Of a stretch of DNA of 44,706 bases, positions 19,728 through 28,410 are shown piece by piece. Numbering within the stretch: position 1 is the first letter of the stretch; every line of letters begins with the position of its first letter. The notes beneath the pieces are model-generated. The model saw only the letters and a list, made by a program, of their open reading frames with translations, made no database searches and was not told where the DNA came from. Made by a program: the position numbers and the translations under genes. Source of the stretch: Prochlorococcus sp. AG-469-F22 (GTDB taxonomy: Bacteria > Cyanobacteriota > Cyanobacteriia > PCC-6307 > Cyanobiaceae); the NCBI GenBank assembly GCA_003211655.1, contig QCSC01000002.1:1-44706 (forward strand), given 5' to 3'.

Positions 19728-19985
19728 ATGGTTGCAGCTAATAGCGATCCTACACTCCTTTTTGTATTAGGAAGCATTGGTTTATTATTATTTGGTGCGA
19801 TTGGTTATGGTATTTACACTACTATAGGACCTAAATCCGGCGAATTAAGAGATACTATTAAAGAACATGCAAGGATGCATGAGCTTGGAATTGCTCATGG
19901 ACATAATAAAGGCGAAGCAAATCATACTCATTTAAAAGAAGTCCTAAAAAAGGAAAATAAAACTTCTACTGTTAATAAATCATAA
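19728..19985 (+). CDS. PsbN-like small membrane protein with His-rich C-terminal extension
   Basis: N-terminal TM followed by GYGIYTTIGPKSGELRDTIKEH, resembling PsbN (..GYALYTAFGPPSKELxDPFEEH), then HARMHELGIAHGHNKGEANHTH. Confidence 0.5.
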   Translation: MVAANSDPTLLFVLGSIGLLLFGAIGYGIYTTIGPKSGELRDTIKEHARMHELGIAHGHNKGEANHTHLKEVLKKENKTSTVNKS

Positions 19986-20126
19986 ATGAAAATCAGTCCA
20001 AAAGTATCAACTGAAAATCATTATTAAAAGCTTAGTAATTCAAAAAAGTAGAATGCTCATCCTTGTAAGCAGGATTAAATTATGGAGCTTATGAAATTTA
20101 TCATTTTTTTTTCTTAATCAATATTT

Positions 20127-20360
20127 TTAGTTTCCCTCCTCACCAAAATTATAAGATGGAGTGGTATCTTGAATTTTAATATTTACCCCCTCGATTTTGC
20201 TCTTAGAAACTTCTTTTAATTCTTTACCAGTAAATTGAAATCCATAGTGTGAAGCTATTAAGGCGATTTCATTAGCAGTAGCTGCACTTGAAACTTCATC
20301 GAGAAAAGTTTTATTTGTTTTGAGTTCAATTAAGAACTTTTTTATTTGATCAAAAGTCAT
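20127..20360 (-). CDS. Nif11-domain protein (Nif11-like leader family)
   Basis: MTFDQIKKFLIELKTNKTFLDEVSSAATANEIALIASHYGFQFTGKELKE: standard Nif11 pattern. Confidence 0.8.
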   Translation of the reverse strand: MTFDQIKKFLIELKTNKTFLDEVSSAATANEIALIASHYGFQFTGKELKEVSKSKIEGVNIKIQDTTPSYNFGEEGN

Positions 20361-20517
20361 TTAAAAAAGATTAAAAAATTAATGAGAGGTAAAGAACTTT
20401 ATTTATTTGAAACGCTATAAAATTTATTTTTGGATAAGAATTTTTTTTGTATATTAAAGAAGTAAGAAGAGACATTGTTTTTCAATAAAAAAATAGATTT
20501 TCATGGTTTAAGCGGTT

Positions 20518-20757
20518 TTAAAGACTATTACAATAATCTATTACATTAGCTTTTTCATTACCAATAAACTTTTTTTGAATTTTAAACCCCTTTTTTAATC
20601 CTTCCATAGAATCTTTTTGTGAAATATATTCTGCACATAATAGTTTTGCTTTGTGGACTTTAAATTGGGGAATTTGTCCTAATGCTATTACTACTAGAGA
20701 GAGTGTAGAAGTAATTACGCAATAGCCAATTATATTTGGACCTTTGTGTGGAGACAA
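20518..20757 (-). CDS. Hypothetical protein
   Basis: 79-aa ORF with N-terminal hydrophobic segment, TTG start; IPQFKVHKAKLLCAEYISQKDSMEGLKKGFKIQKKF looks like real coding sequence. Confidence 0.4.
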   Translation of the reverse strand: MSPHKGPNIIGYCVITSTLSLVVIALGQIPQFKVHKAKLLCAEYISQKDSMEGLKKGFKIQKKFIGNEKANVIDYCNSL

Positions 20758-20871
20758 ATTTAGAAGTTTTATTTAATAGTGATTTTAATTTAATAAAAGT
20801 ATTTTTCCTACAAATGTGGATATAGGGCCTGTAAAAAATGTACCTATCCTTCACGTCCAAAAGTAGGAATA

Positions 20872-21060
20872 TTACTTCTTCCAATATTTAAAGTAGGGTC
20901 TGCCAACATTATCAATTATTGGTACTCTTTCAATTTTTCCTTCAGTAAAAAGTTTTATACAAATTCTTCTTGAGTGTTCAGGATTGCATTTAAATTTTTC
21001 TGCTAATTCTTTATAGGTAAACTTTTTCTCTTCCTTAGTTAATATCTCTAAAAAATTATC
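20872..21060 (-). pseudogene. Winged-helix-like C-terminal fragment fused after integrase relic
   Basis: FLEILTKEEKKFTYKELAEKFKCNPEHSRRICIKLFTEGKIERVPIIDNVGRPYFKYWKK; no plausible own N-terminus, directly abuts the integrase stop. Confidence 0.4.
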
Positions 21061-21062
21061 AC

Positions 21063-21829
21063 TTAATTCATTATTTCTGAAGTTCTTGTACCAAAAACTA
21101 ATTGAGCAGCTAAAGCCCAACCCCATGTTGGATCTTCTCTCAATAATCGAGCATGATATAAATATTCCTCGTCTTTTAATCTTTTTCTGGATCTTTTCTT
21201 GGCATCATCTCTATATGCTTTTTGAGTAGCAGTTGCCCATTCCTGGAGTTTCTTCAGGTTAGGTATTTCAGCAAATTTAGCTAGCCTTAAAAAATGTTTT
21301 GCAGTATCGGCTTTTTTCTTTGATCCATAGGTGATCTATTAGCAAGTTCAACAATATTTTCATAATTTAGAATTTTATGTTTTTCCATCTGCAAAAGATA
21401 ACCTTCTATCTGTTTCCACCCAGCCATATTTTGATTATTGTTTCTGTCTTTATCTTCAGCACTCCAAAAGTCCTTTTCAAATCTTTTGATAATATCTCCA
21501 ACTTTTCTACTTTCTTTTAAAAGTTCAACAGTTTCTTCCTCTTCATTTTTTAACCAGTTATCCCATTTAAAAGAACCAGCTATTTTTTCATCACTTAATC
21601 TTTTAGCTAATCTTTCAGCCTCATCAAGATTTTTAATATCTGCTTTTAAATTTATTGGAACTCTTTGCTGGATTGTCTGATCAGATTCTGGATTAGTTTT
21701 ACTTGGTAAATAAGCTCTAAGAGTAAAACCATCTTTTCTAATTTGTATAGTTACTCCTCTCCTCTCACTTTTCAAAAGTCTATTTCTAGCATCTAGCTTT
21801 ATCTCTAATATTTGTTGTGAATTTGCCAT
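21063..21829 (-). pseudogene. Tyrosine recombinase (integrase), frameshifted and C-terminally truncated
   Basis: N-terminal part MANSQQILEIKLDARNRLLKSERRGVTIQIRKDGFTLRAYLPSK... ends in a -1 frame disruption at the T6 run 21312-21317. The other frame continues DTAKHFLRLAKFAEIPNLKKLQEWATATQKAYRDDAKKRSRKRLKDEEYLYHARLLREDPTWGWALAAQLVFGTRTSEIMN* and includes the first catalytic-Arg region only. Confidence 0.75.
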
Positions 21830-21859
21830 TGTTCGGTAGTTCTTAAGACTAGAGTTTGC

Positions 21860-21896
21860 GGTGGCCTTGTCTTGGTGGCCTTGTCTTGGTGGCCTT
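21860..21896. repeat. 14-bp tandem repeat (GGTGGCCTTGTCTT), about 2.6 copies
   Basis: ggtggccttgtctt ggtggccttgtctt ggtggcctt read directly. Confidence 0.9.
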
Positions 21897-22064
21897 ATTC
21901 TAGCCAATATATACAAATAGATGCAAGTACACCTATATTCTGTCAATCATAATTTGGTTTCATTTTATAACCCCTCAGAACCATTGCAAATAGGTGACTT
22001 GCTTGACTATGACTAACTTCTTGTGATATAAATAACAAGTTCGGAAACAACTGAATAACCCGTT

Positions 22065-22154
<90 letters not shown>

Positions 22155-22231
22155 TATTTATAGACAATCAAATTTAACTGGTGTTTTTGGGAAACTGAAA
22201 GCACTTTTTTATTGGAAACATAGGATTTTGA

Positions 22232-22954
22232 TTAGTCATATGTTTTTGAAGAGTTTTTGAGTAATTCATTCAATTCAAAGAGTTCTTCTTTGGTAAACTC
22301 GCGATATTCTCCTGTTGATACATCTAATTTAATATTCATAATTCTTACACGCTTCAATGATTTTACTCTGAATCCTAGGGATTCACACATTCTCCTAATC
22401 TGACGGTTAAGTCCTTGAGTGAGTATGATTCTGAATTTTTTTGGTCCCAATTGTTTTACGAAACAATTCTTAGTAATGGTATCTAATATTTCAACGCCAT
22501 TACTCATTCTGTTAATAAAGTCTCTATTAATCGGTCGATTAACGCTTACGATGTATTCTTTTTCATGATTATTTCTTGCTCTGAGTATTTTATTTACGAT
22601 ATCTCCATCGTTAGTTAAGAAAATTAATCCCTCACTGGGCTTATCCAATCTTCCAATTGGAAAAATTCTTGTAGGATATTTAATGAAATCTATGATATTG
22701 TCGGATTCTACTCTTCTATCGGTTGTGCAAACAATTCCAGCAGGTTTATTAAAGACTAAGTATATTTTTTCGTGTTTCGTTGATTTCTCTATTCTTTGAC
22801 CTTCAACTTCTACTTGATCTCCATCATCTACCTTGGTACCCATTTCTGTAATTTCACCATTAATAGTTACTTTTCCTTCTTCAATTAGACTATCCGCTGC
22901 TCTTCTAGAGCAGTAACCGACTTCACTTAAATATTTATTTATCCTAGTAGCCAT
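22232..22954 (-). CDS. rluF: RsuA/RluF-family pseudouridine synthase (RluF-like)
   Basis: S4 domain RINKYLSEVGYCSRRAADSLIEEGKVTING, catalytic IGRLDKPSEGLIFLTNDGD, ILTQGLNRQIRRMCESLGFRVKSLKRVRI. Confidence 0.9.
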   Translation of the reverse strand: MATRINKYLSEVGYCSRRAADSLIEEGKVTINGEITEMGTKVDDGDQVEVEGQRIEKSTKHEKIYLVFNKPAGIVCTTDRRVESDNIIDFIKYPTRIFPIGRLDKPSEGLIFLTNDGDIVNKILRARNNHEKEYIVSVNRPINRDFINRMSNGVEILDTITKNCFVKQLGPKKFRIILTQGLNRQIRRMCESLGFRVKSLKRVRIMNIKLDVSTGEYREFTKEELFELNELLKNSSKTYD

Positions 22955-23264
22955 TTTGTCAAAGTTACCTTTTAATTATTTGAAATTTAGTTATTTTTCG
23001 AAAAAAAAATTATTGACTTTATTTTAACCAATTGATTTAGTAAGCATAATTAAATTGCAATTTTGAAGGGATCCTTTTGTGACTGTTGATATTGATCTAC
23101 TACTGACTGTTTAATTTCTAGTTTTCTTTCGAGTTTGTGGATGACTTACCAAGTCGCGAATTTCTATTTAGATAAAAGAACTACTTAATTGTTTGATCTT
23201 AAGTTTTTATTGATTAACTCCTAGCGCGCTTGCTTCATTCCTCTGAACATTAATAAATCATTTT

Positions 23265-23555
23265 TCATAAAAGATGTCTACACATATACCAAAAATGTTC
23301 TATATCGATAGTGGTCGTTTTGAACTTATCAGTTTCTATTTTTCTTGATGATGACCTTTGCATTAAGACTTTTATTGATGGATGCTTCATTGAATATACA
23401 GGTTTGAATCCTGCTTTTTTTGCTTCGCTATGAAGACCTCTCTTTTGATAGGAATCCATTCCACAGAATAATATAGAGGGTTTATTGTCTAATCCTTCTT
23501 CTGATTTCAACATTCTATATTTTAAAACTTTTGCAATCTTTTCTAATTCCCACAT
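23265..23555 (-). CDS. Hypothetical protein
   Basis: 96-aa ORF, Lys/Arg-rich, no family recognised. Confidence 0.45.
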   Translation of the reverse strand: MWELEKIAKVLKYRMLKSEEGLDNKPSILFCGMDSYQKRGLHSEAKKAGFKPVYSMKHPSIKVLMQRSSSRKIETDKFKTTTIDIEHFWYMCRHLL

Positions 23556-23585
23556 TATTATTTATTCAAAAAAAATAATCAATCA

Positions 23586-23789
23586 TTACTTATAGTATTT
23601 AATGACACTAAATACGCCAACAAAAAGGATAACAATTGCAACACCATAAAATACGAAAGGAATAATCGGATATTTATATAAAGTATTTCTAACTTTCTGC
23701 TTGACCTTATCTTTATTAAATTCGGGTAAAACAAATTCTTTTTCTCTAGGAGGTAAACCCAAATCTTTCCTTCTTTTAGCTTCTCCCAT
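23586..23789 (-). CDS. DUF2839-like small membrane protein
   Basis: MGEAKRRKDLGLPPREKEFVLPEFNKDKVKQKVRNTLYKYPIIPFVFYGVAIVILFVGVFSVIKYYK; start at internal ATG of the ORF. Confidence 0.65.
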   Translation of the reverse strand: MGEAKRRKDLGLPPREKEFVLPEFNKDKVKQKVRNTLYKYPIIPFVFYGVAIVILFVGVFSVIKYYK

Positions 23790-23893
23790 ATTAAAAACAA
23801 GACTATTCAAATGGTAATCTAATACAGATCTTATTTGATTTTAAATACACTGTTTATTTTTGTTTTTGTTAAAGTTAATTTTTGGTATTAGCT

Positions 23894-24094
23894 ATGGAAA
23901 AAGGATTTGCAACAAAAACACAAAATACCAATAAAACAAAAAAAATAATTACTTCAAAAGAACCCAAAGGTAGACTCATAACATGGTCTCCTTGGCCACC
24001 AGCAAATTTCCAAACTCGCTATCCTGCTTTTCCCCTGGTTCTCACATTATTAATTGTCTTAGTTGGGCAATGGTATATTTCTCTTTTAAGATAA
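23894..24094 (+). CDS. Small conserved membrane protein
   Basis: MEKGFATKTQNTNKTKKIITSKEPKGRLITWSPWPPANFQTRYPAFPLVLTLLIVLVGQWYISLLR. Confidence 0.5.
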   Translation: MEKGFATKTQNTNKTKKIITSKEPKGRLITWSPWPPANFQTRYPAFPLVLTLLIVLVGQWYISLLR

Positions 24095-24149
24095 TTTAAA
24101 CCTTCATATTAAATTTAAATTTAAAATAAATTGAGTATTTTAAATAAAT

Positions 24150-24746
24150 TTGTTTTTCTTTCTCTTATTTTCTGCACATTTGCAAGCAGTAATTGTTCCA
24201 ATAATTTTTGGAATTAAATCAGTTAATAAATTTAAAAATATAAAAAACCATGTTCTTATTCCCTTTGGTTTTATCTTTTTAGGCTTGGCCTCAATGTTTG
24301 AGATGATTGATCATACAAAAACAAATTGGATTTATATAGATCATTCTTCTCTCTTTAATTGGTTTTTTTATACTTTTCTTGCATTAGGTTTAACTAGTTT
24401 AAGCATATCAGTTATTAAAAACAAATTTGCTATTGGAACAAATATCTTCCTATGTTTTTGCTCAATAGTTTCCTATTTGTTAATTGATAAAACGATCGCT
24501 CTAACATTACAAGTAATTATTAGTATATTTTTAATCATAAATTGGCAACGAATGTTTAAAGATTGGATCTTCATTGCTTACCCAATCTTTGGCATTATTT
24601 TTACAACTTTCTTTGGAACAAATCTATCAATAACTGGAAACCAAATTTGGCATGTTTTTATTGGCCCATCAGGGACCATTAGTGTAATTACTTTTTATTT
24701 AGTATTAAGGAGATCAAAAAATAAATTATCTGAGATTTTGAAATGA
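24150..24746 (+). CDS. Hypothetical multi-pass membrane protein
   Basis: 198-aa ORF with about 6-7 hydrophobic helices; overlaps next ORF by 4 nt. Confidence 0.6.
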   Translation: MFFFLLFSAHLQAVIVPIIFGIKSVNKFKNIKNHVLIPFGFIFLGLASMFEMIDHTKTNWIYIDHSSLFNWFFYTFLALGLTSLSISVIKNKFAIGTNIFLCFCSIVSYLLIDKTIALTLQVIISIFLIINWQRMFKDWIFIAYPIFGIIFTTFFGTNLSITGNQIWHVFIGPSGTISVITFYLVLRRSKNKLSEILK

Positions 24747-25072
24747 ACAGATTTATCGTTATCTCTTTTTTAATTTTGTTAACTTTCACCGCTTCACCAA
24801 ATAAAACTCTAGCTGAAACACCTCTTGATGTTTATATGAATGATTTTTACTCTAAATCAAACGAAGCCAGCAAAATTCTCAAAGAAATAGAAACTACTCT
24901 CAAAGAGGGTTCTAGAAAAAATGTATGTTCAAGACAGAGAGAAGCTGCAAGGTTAGGATTATTAGCTAATAAATCCTTAATTAAAGCATTTGAGGTAGGA
25001 GGAACAGAACCACCAATGGAAGCTATAAAATCCAGTCAAAAAAGATGGGAATCTATTTTCAATGAATGTTAA
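24743..25072 (+). CDS. Hypothetical secreted protein
   Basis: Signal peptide MNRFIVISFLILLTFTASPNKTLAE, conserved-looking VCSRQREAARLGLLANKSLIKAFE. Confidence 0.6.
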   Translation: MNRFIVISFLILLTFTASPNKTLAETPLDVYMNDFYSKSNEASKILKEIETTLKEGSRKNVCSRQREAARLGLLANKSLIKAFEVGGTEPPMEAIKSSQKRWESIFNEC

Positions 25073-25108
25073 AAAAAATGCAAGTAAACAAAAAACTTAT
25101 GAAGTTCT

Positions 25109-25543
25109 TTAAATTTGCATTCTTACAGATTTGCTAATAAATGGTATTTCAGGTTCAACACCATTAATACACTGGAAGATAGAAAAAATAAAAATAGATA
25201 GTGTAAATATAAATACTATTGAACCAAATTCAACTAAAGGCAAAATACGTAATAGATAACTAATTATGATTAAGGCAATATCAAGTAGTAATGCTTGGCA
25301 AGCGTTATATCTTATGAAATAAGGTACATTTGGATTTTTTACAACTCCTGCAAACAATATTATAAAAAATAATAACCCCCCAAAAGGTAAGGATCTTTCA
25401 ATTATCGCAACAGGAAATGTAAGCAATAAAAGTACTTTTAAAAAAGAAAATTTATATAATAAATAATATCCAAAAGGCAATGAAGCCTTCAATGGCAAAG
25501 TATAAAAAATAACTGAAGTTGCTCGTTGAATTATTTGATTCAA
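25109..25543 (-). CDS. Tic20-like membrane protein
   Basis: YTLPLKASLPFGYYLLYKF...VPYFIRYNACQALLLDIALIIISYLL...FIFSIFQCINGVEPEIPFISKSVRMQI. Confidence 0.82.
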   Translation of the reverse strand: MNQIIQRATSVIFYTLPLKASLPFGYYLLYKFSFLKVLLLLTFPVAIIERSLPFGGLLFFIILFAGVVKNPNVPYFIRYNACQALLLDIALIIISYLLRILPLVEFGSIVFIFTLSIFIFSIFQCINGVEPEIPFISKSVRMQI

Positions 25544-25633
25544 TTAAAACCTACTCTTTAATATTTAATTTAACGTATTTTCATAAAAACCTACTTTACT
25601 AAATATCATTGTATATAAACAATTAAACTTTAA

Positions 25634-26023
25634 ATGAAAATCTTACACACCATGTTGAGAGTTGGTGATTTAGATAACTCTATTGATTTTTATGTAAATA
25701 GATTAGGGATGAATCTCATAAGAAGGAAAGATTATCCTCATGGAGAATTTACTTTAGCTTTTGTTGGCTATGGTTCTGAGAAAGACAATGCAGTAATTGA
25801 GTTAACTTATAATTGGAGCAAGAAATCAGAAGACTACGAGCTTGGAAATAAGTATGGACATATCGCTATTGGTGTAAAAGATATATATTACATTTGCAAG
25901 AAATTAGAAGATAACGGCTGTAATGTTACGACTAAACCAAAAACGATGAAGAACAGCACAACTGTTCTAGCATTTGTTGAAGATCCTGATGGATATAAGA
26001 TTGAACTTATTGAAAGAGATTAA
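25634..26023 (+). CDS. gloA: Lactoylglutathione lyase (glyoxalase I)
   Basis: [41 protein letters not shown]...ELTYNW...GHIAIGVKD...[15 protein letters not shown]. Confidence 0.93.
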   Translation: MKILHTMLRVGDLDNSIDFYVNRLGMNLIRRKDYPHGEFTLAFVGYGSEKDNAVIELTYNWSKKSEDYELGNKYGHIAIGVKDIYYICKKLEDNGCNVTTKPKTMKNSTTVLAFVEDPDGYKIELIERD

Positions 26024-26025
26024 TT

Positions 26026-26178
26026 ATGGCAATTTCGGAATTAAATGAAGATACACAGGATCAAATATGTGATCTTCTTGAAAATTTGCAGCAAATAGAG
26101 AAACTTAAAAATAAAGATATGCGTATTTTGTTAGATAAAATAGTTAGAACGTATGGAGGAAAAGTAGTAAATAAATAG
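26026..26178 (+). CDS. Small conserved-looking protein (50 aa)
   Basis: MAISELNEDTQDQICDLLENLQQIEKLKNKDMRILLDKIVRTYGGKVVNK immediately after gloA. Confidence 0.45.
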   Translation: MAISELNEDTQDQICDLLENLQQIEKLKNKDMRILLDKIVRTYGGKVVNK

Positions 26179-26208
26179 GTTAGTTTCTAATTATTTTGCT
26201 ATAAATTA

Positions 26209-26251
26209 ATTGAGGCCAAACCTCAATGAGTTAAATATATATATTTAACTC
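26209..26251. repeat. Hairpin ATTGAGG-N5-CCTCAAT followed by a perfect 24-bp palindrome
   Basis: 26209-26215/26221-26227 inverted repeat; GAGTTAAATATATATATTTAACTC (26228-26251) is its own reverse complement. Confidence 0.85.
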
Positions 26252-26294
26252 CAAGACATAGATTGATTACGTATAGTAGTGTACTCAATTTAAT

Positions 26295-26336
26295 AACCCT
26301 TCTGGTAGTGGGAATTTCTGGAAGGGTTTCTTGTTT
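26295..26336 (+). terminator. Terminator-like hairpin
   Basis: AACCCTTC (26295-26302) / GAAGGGTT (26321-26328) followed by TCTTGTTTTT. Confidence 0.6.
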
Positions 26337-26370
26337 TTACTTTGCCTTGTCAATACAAAATTAAATATTA

Positions 26371-26748
26371 ATGAATAAAACTATAACTTGGCTAATTAGA
26401 GGGTCTGTTCTTATTGTTATGGGAGGATTCCTTCTTGCATATTTAAACTTAGAGAAAAAACCATCCTTAATTTTTTCACAACCTACTATTGAGGATTTGA
26501 AATATAAAGAATTAGATAAGAAACGGGCAAATGCGGAATTTGCTGCAAAAAGAGATTCTATAGACTATGACAAATTTGGAAGTACAATTTTTTGTAATTC
26601 CTCAATGAATAGCTGGATTGAATCAGTAAATTATTCTAAGGAAATGGATTTGTATATTTTTGGGAAAGACGCGGATTTATCAGAATGGAATAATGCAATC
26701 AAAGATTATGAAAACGAAAGGTCAAGATGTAGAGACTTTAATCCTTAA
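26371..26748 (+). CDS. Hypothetical membrane-anchored protein
   Basis: 125-aa ORF with one N-terminal TM. Confidence 0.55.
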   Translation: MNKTITWLIRGSVLIVMGGFLLAYLNLEKKPSLIFSQPTIEDLKYKELDKKRANAEFAAKRDSIDYDKFGSTIFCNSSMNSWIESVNYSKEMDLYIFGKDADLSEWNNAIKDYENERSRCRDFNP

Positions 26749-26937
26749 AGGAATTTTTATTTGCCCAGAACTGTGGGTAACCCCAAAGGGCGAAAGCCTT
26801 AATCAGATTAGATAACAGTTATCATAATTTTAAAATTTATAATGGCGATATAAATACTACAATCTAAACATATTCTAAATAGAATCTGTAGACAATTTAA
26901 ATAGATTAAAGTATTCTTAGATTGCATTTAAGAATTT

Positions 26938-27429
26938 ATGTCCAAGAATTGGTCTTACATTAGAGATGAATGGCTTAAGAGCACAACTATTGCGGAGGAT
27001 GACGCAAAGTGGGCGTTAGAAGCTTTAATTAATACCGAAGAAGATTTATTTGAAATAGAGAGGAAATTTAAAAATAATCAAGATGCATTAGGACAAGTAA
27101 GAACTTTAAAGAAAAAAGTAAAAGAAACTATATCCTCAAAGGAGACAAGCCTCGATGATATTGCTTTAAATACATCTAATTCAAACAAAGTTCAAATTTC
27201 CGTCCCATCAAATCTCAATTATCTTTTAAAGGTTTGGGCAGCTGCAGAAGGCCGAGATCTATCAAGTGTTGCATTTCAGTGTTTAGAAACTGGTCTTAGA
27301 GAAATGAAGAGCAAAGGTTCAATTCCATCAATAGCAATAAATCGATATGATTCTGCTTGTCAGAAAAGAATTGCTTTAGCAGAAGTGAATAATTTATTAG
27401 AAAAATATGAAATTTCTCAAGCCGAATAA
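26938..27429 (+). CDS. Hypothetical protein, possible ribbon-helix-helix-like segment
   Basis: 163-aa ORF; VQISVPSNLNYLLKVWAAAEGRDLSSVAFQCLETGLREM resembles RHH DNA-binding patterns. Confidence 0.5.
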   Translation: MSKNWSYIRDEWLKSTTIAEDDAKWALEALINTEEDLFEIERKFKNNQDALGQVRTLKKKVKETISSKETSLDDIALNTSNSNKVQISVPSNLNYLLKVWAAAEGRDLSSVAFQCLETGLREMKSKGSIPSIAINRYDSACQKRIALAEVNNLLEKYEISQAE

Positions 27430-27436
27430 AAATAAA

Positions 27437-27826
27437 ATGTTATTTAAAAAAGATATTAATAAAGAATATCGAAAATTGATTTCATCATCTTTAAATCTAG
27501 CTCCTCAAAAATCTAAATTTGGAATAGTTTATACTCTTTATTCTGATAGGTTTAATTCAATAGAAGTAGGCTTTGCTGAAAATGATAAAATCCTGAAAAA
27601 TAAGATTTTGCAAAGCAATTCAATTTTATTAGATAAAAAGAAAGGTAAAGAACAAGAACTTAATTTATTAATAAAAACTTTAAATGAATTGGATATAAAT
27701 TTAGCTAGTAGATTAAATTTCAGATATTCAAATATCTTAATAAGACATTTATCTACTTTGGGTTGGCCAGTGGGGCGATCACTTTATAAACAGAGAAAAA
27801 TCAAAAAAGAACTTTCATTAGCTTAA
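27437..27826 (+). CDS. Hypothetical protein, possible GIY-YIG/MUG113-like domain
   Basis: FGIVYTLYSDRFNSIEVGFAEN weakly resembles the T5orf172/MUG113 GIY-YIG start; probable ATG at 27437. Confidence 0.35.
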   Translation: MLFKKDINKEYRKLISSSLNLAPQKSKFGIVYTLYSDRFNSIEVGFAENDKILKNKILQSNSILLDKKKGKEQELNLLIKTLNELDINLASRLNFRYSNILIRHLSTLGWPVGRSLYKQRKIKKELSLA

Positions 27827-27828
27827 AT

Positions 27829-28302
27829 TTAAATATAATCGCATTCTAATGTTTCCCTAGTTTCTCTATTAGTAAAAGGATTAGTTCCAGTGGCTTCTTT
27901 ACAAAATTCCCTCACAACATCCCTTGGCAAGTAGACATTTGTGAAATCTGCGCCTTGAATTTTTACATTTTCAAATTGTGTACTATAAGCAAAAGAATCC
28001 TCTAAATTAGTATTTGTTAAATCAGTTCCATCTAGTACGGCTGAGTCTAGAGTAACTTCTCTTAAATTAGAATTACTTAAATTAGTATCCTTTAATTTTG
28101 CTCCATATAAGCTTGCATTTTGAAGATCACAATCTGACAAATTTGCATCCTGTAAATCCGTCAAATAGAAAGTTGCACCTTGTAAATCAGATCCCGAAAA
28201 ATCAGTTCCTAATAATGATTGTTTGCCATAATCTAAGGCTGCAAAACAACTCGATGGAAAGATTAAAGTAATCGAACAAATAATCAATATTATAAATCTC
28301 AT
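27829..28302 (-). CDS. Pentapeptide-repeat protein with signal peptide
   Basis: Repeats of A(D/N)Lxx: LLGTDFSGSDLQGATFYLTDLQDANLSDCDLQNASLYGAKLKDTNLSNSNL. Confidence 0.93.
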   Translation of the reverse strand: MRFIILIICSITLIFPSSCFAALDYGKQSLLGTDFSGSDLQGATFYLTDLQDANLSDCDLQNASLYGAKLKDTNLSNSNLREVTLDSAVLDGTDLTNTNLEDSFAYSTQFENVKIQGADFTNVYLPRDVVREFCKEATGTNPFTNRETRETLECDYI

Positions 28303-28410
28303 TTAAATCTAAAGATGTTTAGATAAATTCTAACTTCTTAAGTTGAAAACAAGAAATATATTTCTAACTGAATGCTATATTTGTTGAAATGAAAAATATA
28401 AAAGTCGATT

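Noticed and set aside
21860-21896. Possible CRISPR-like array
   Set aside because: Repeats are contiguous with no spacers and no cas genes; simple tandem repeat.
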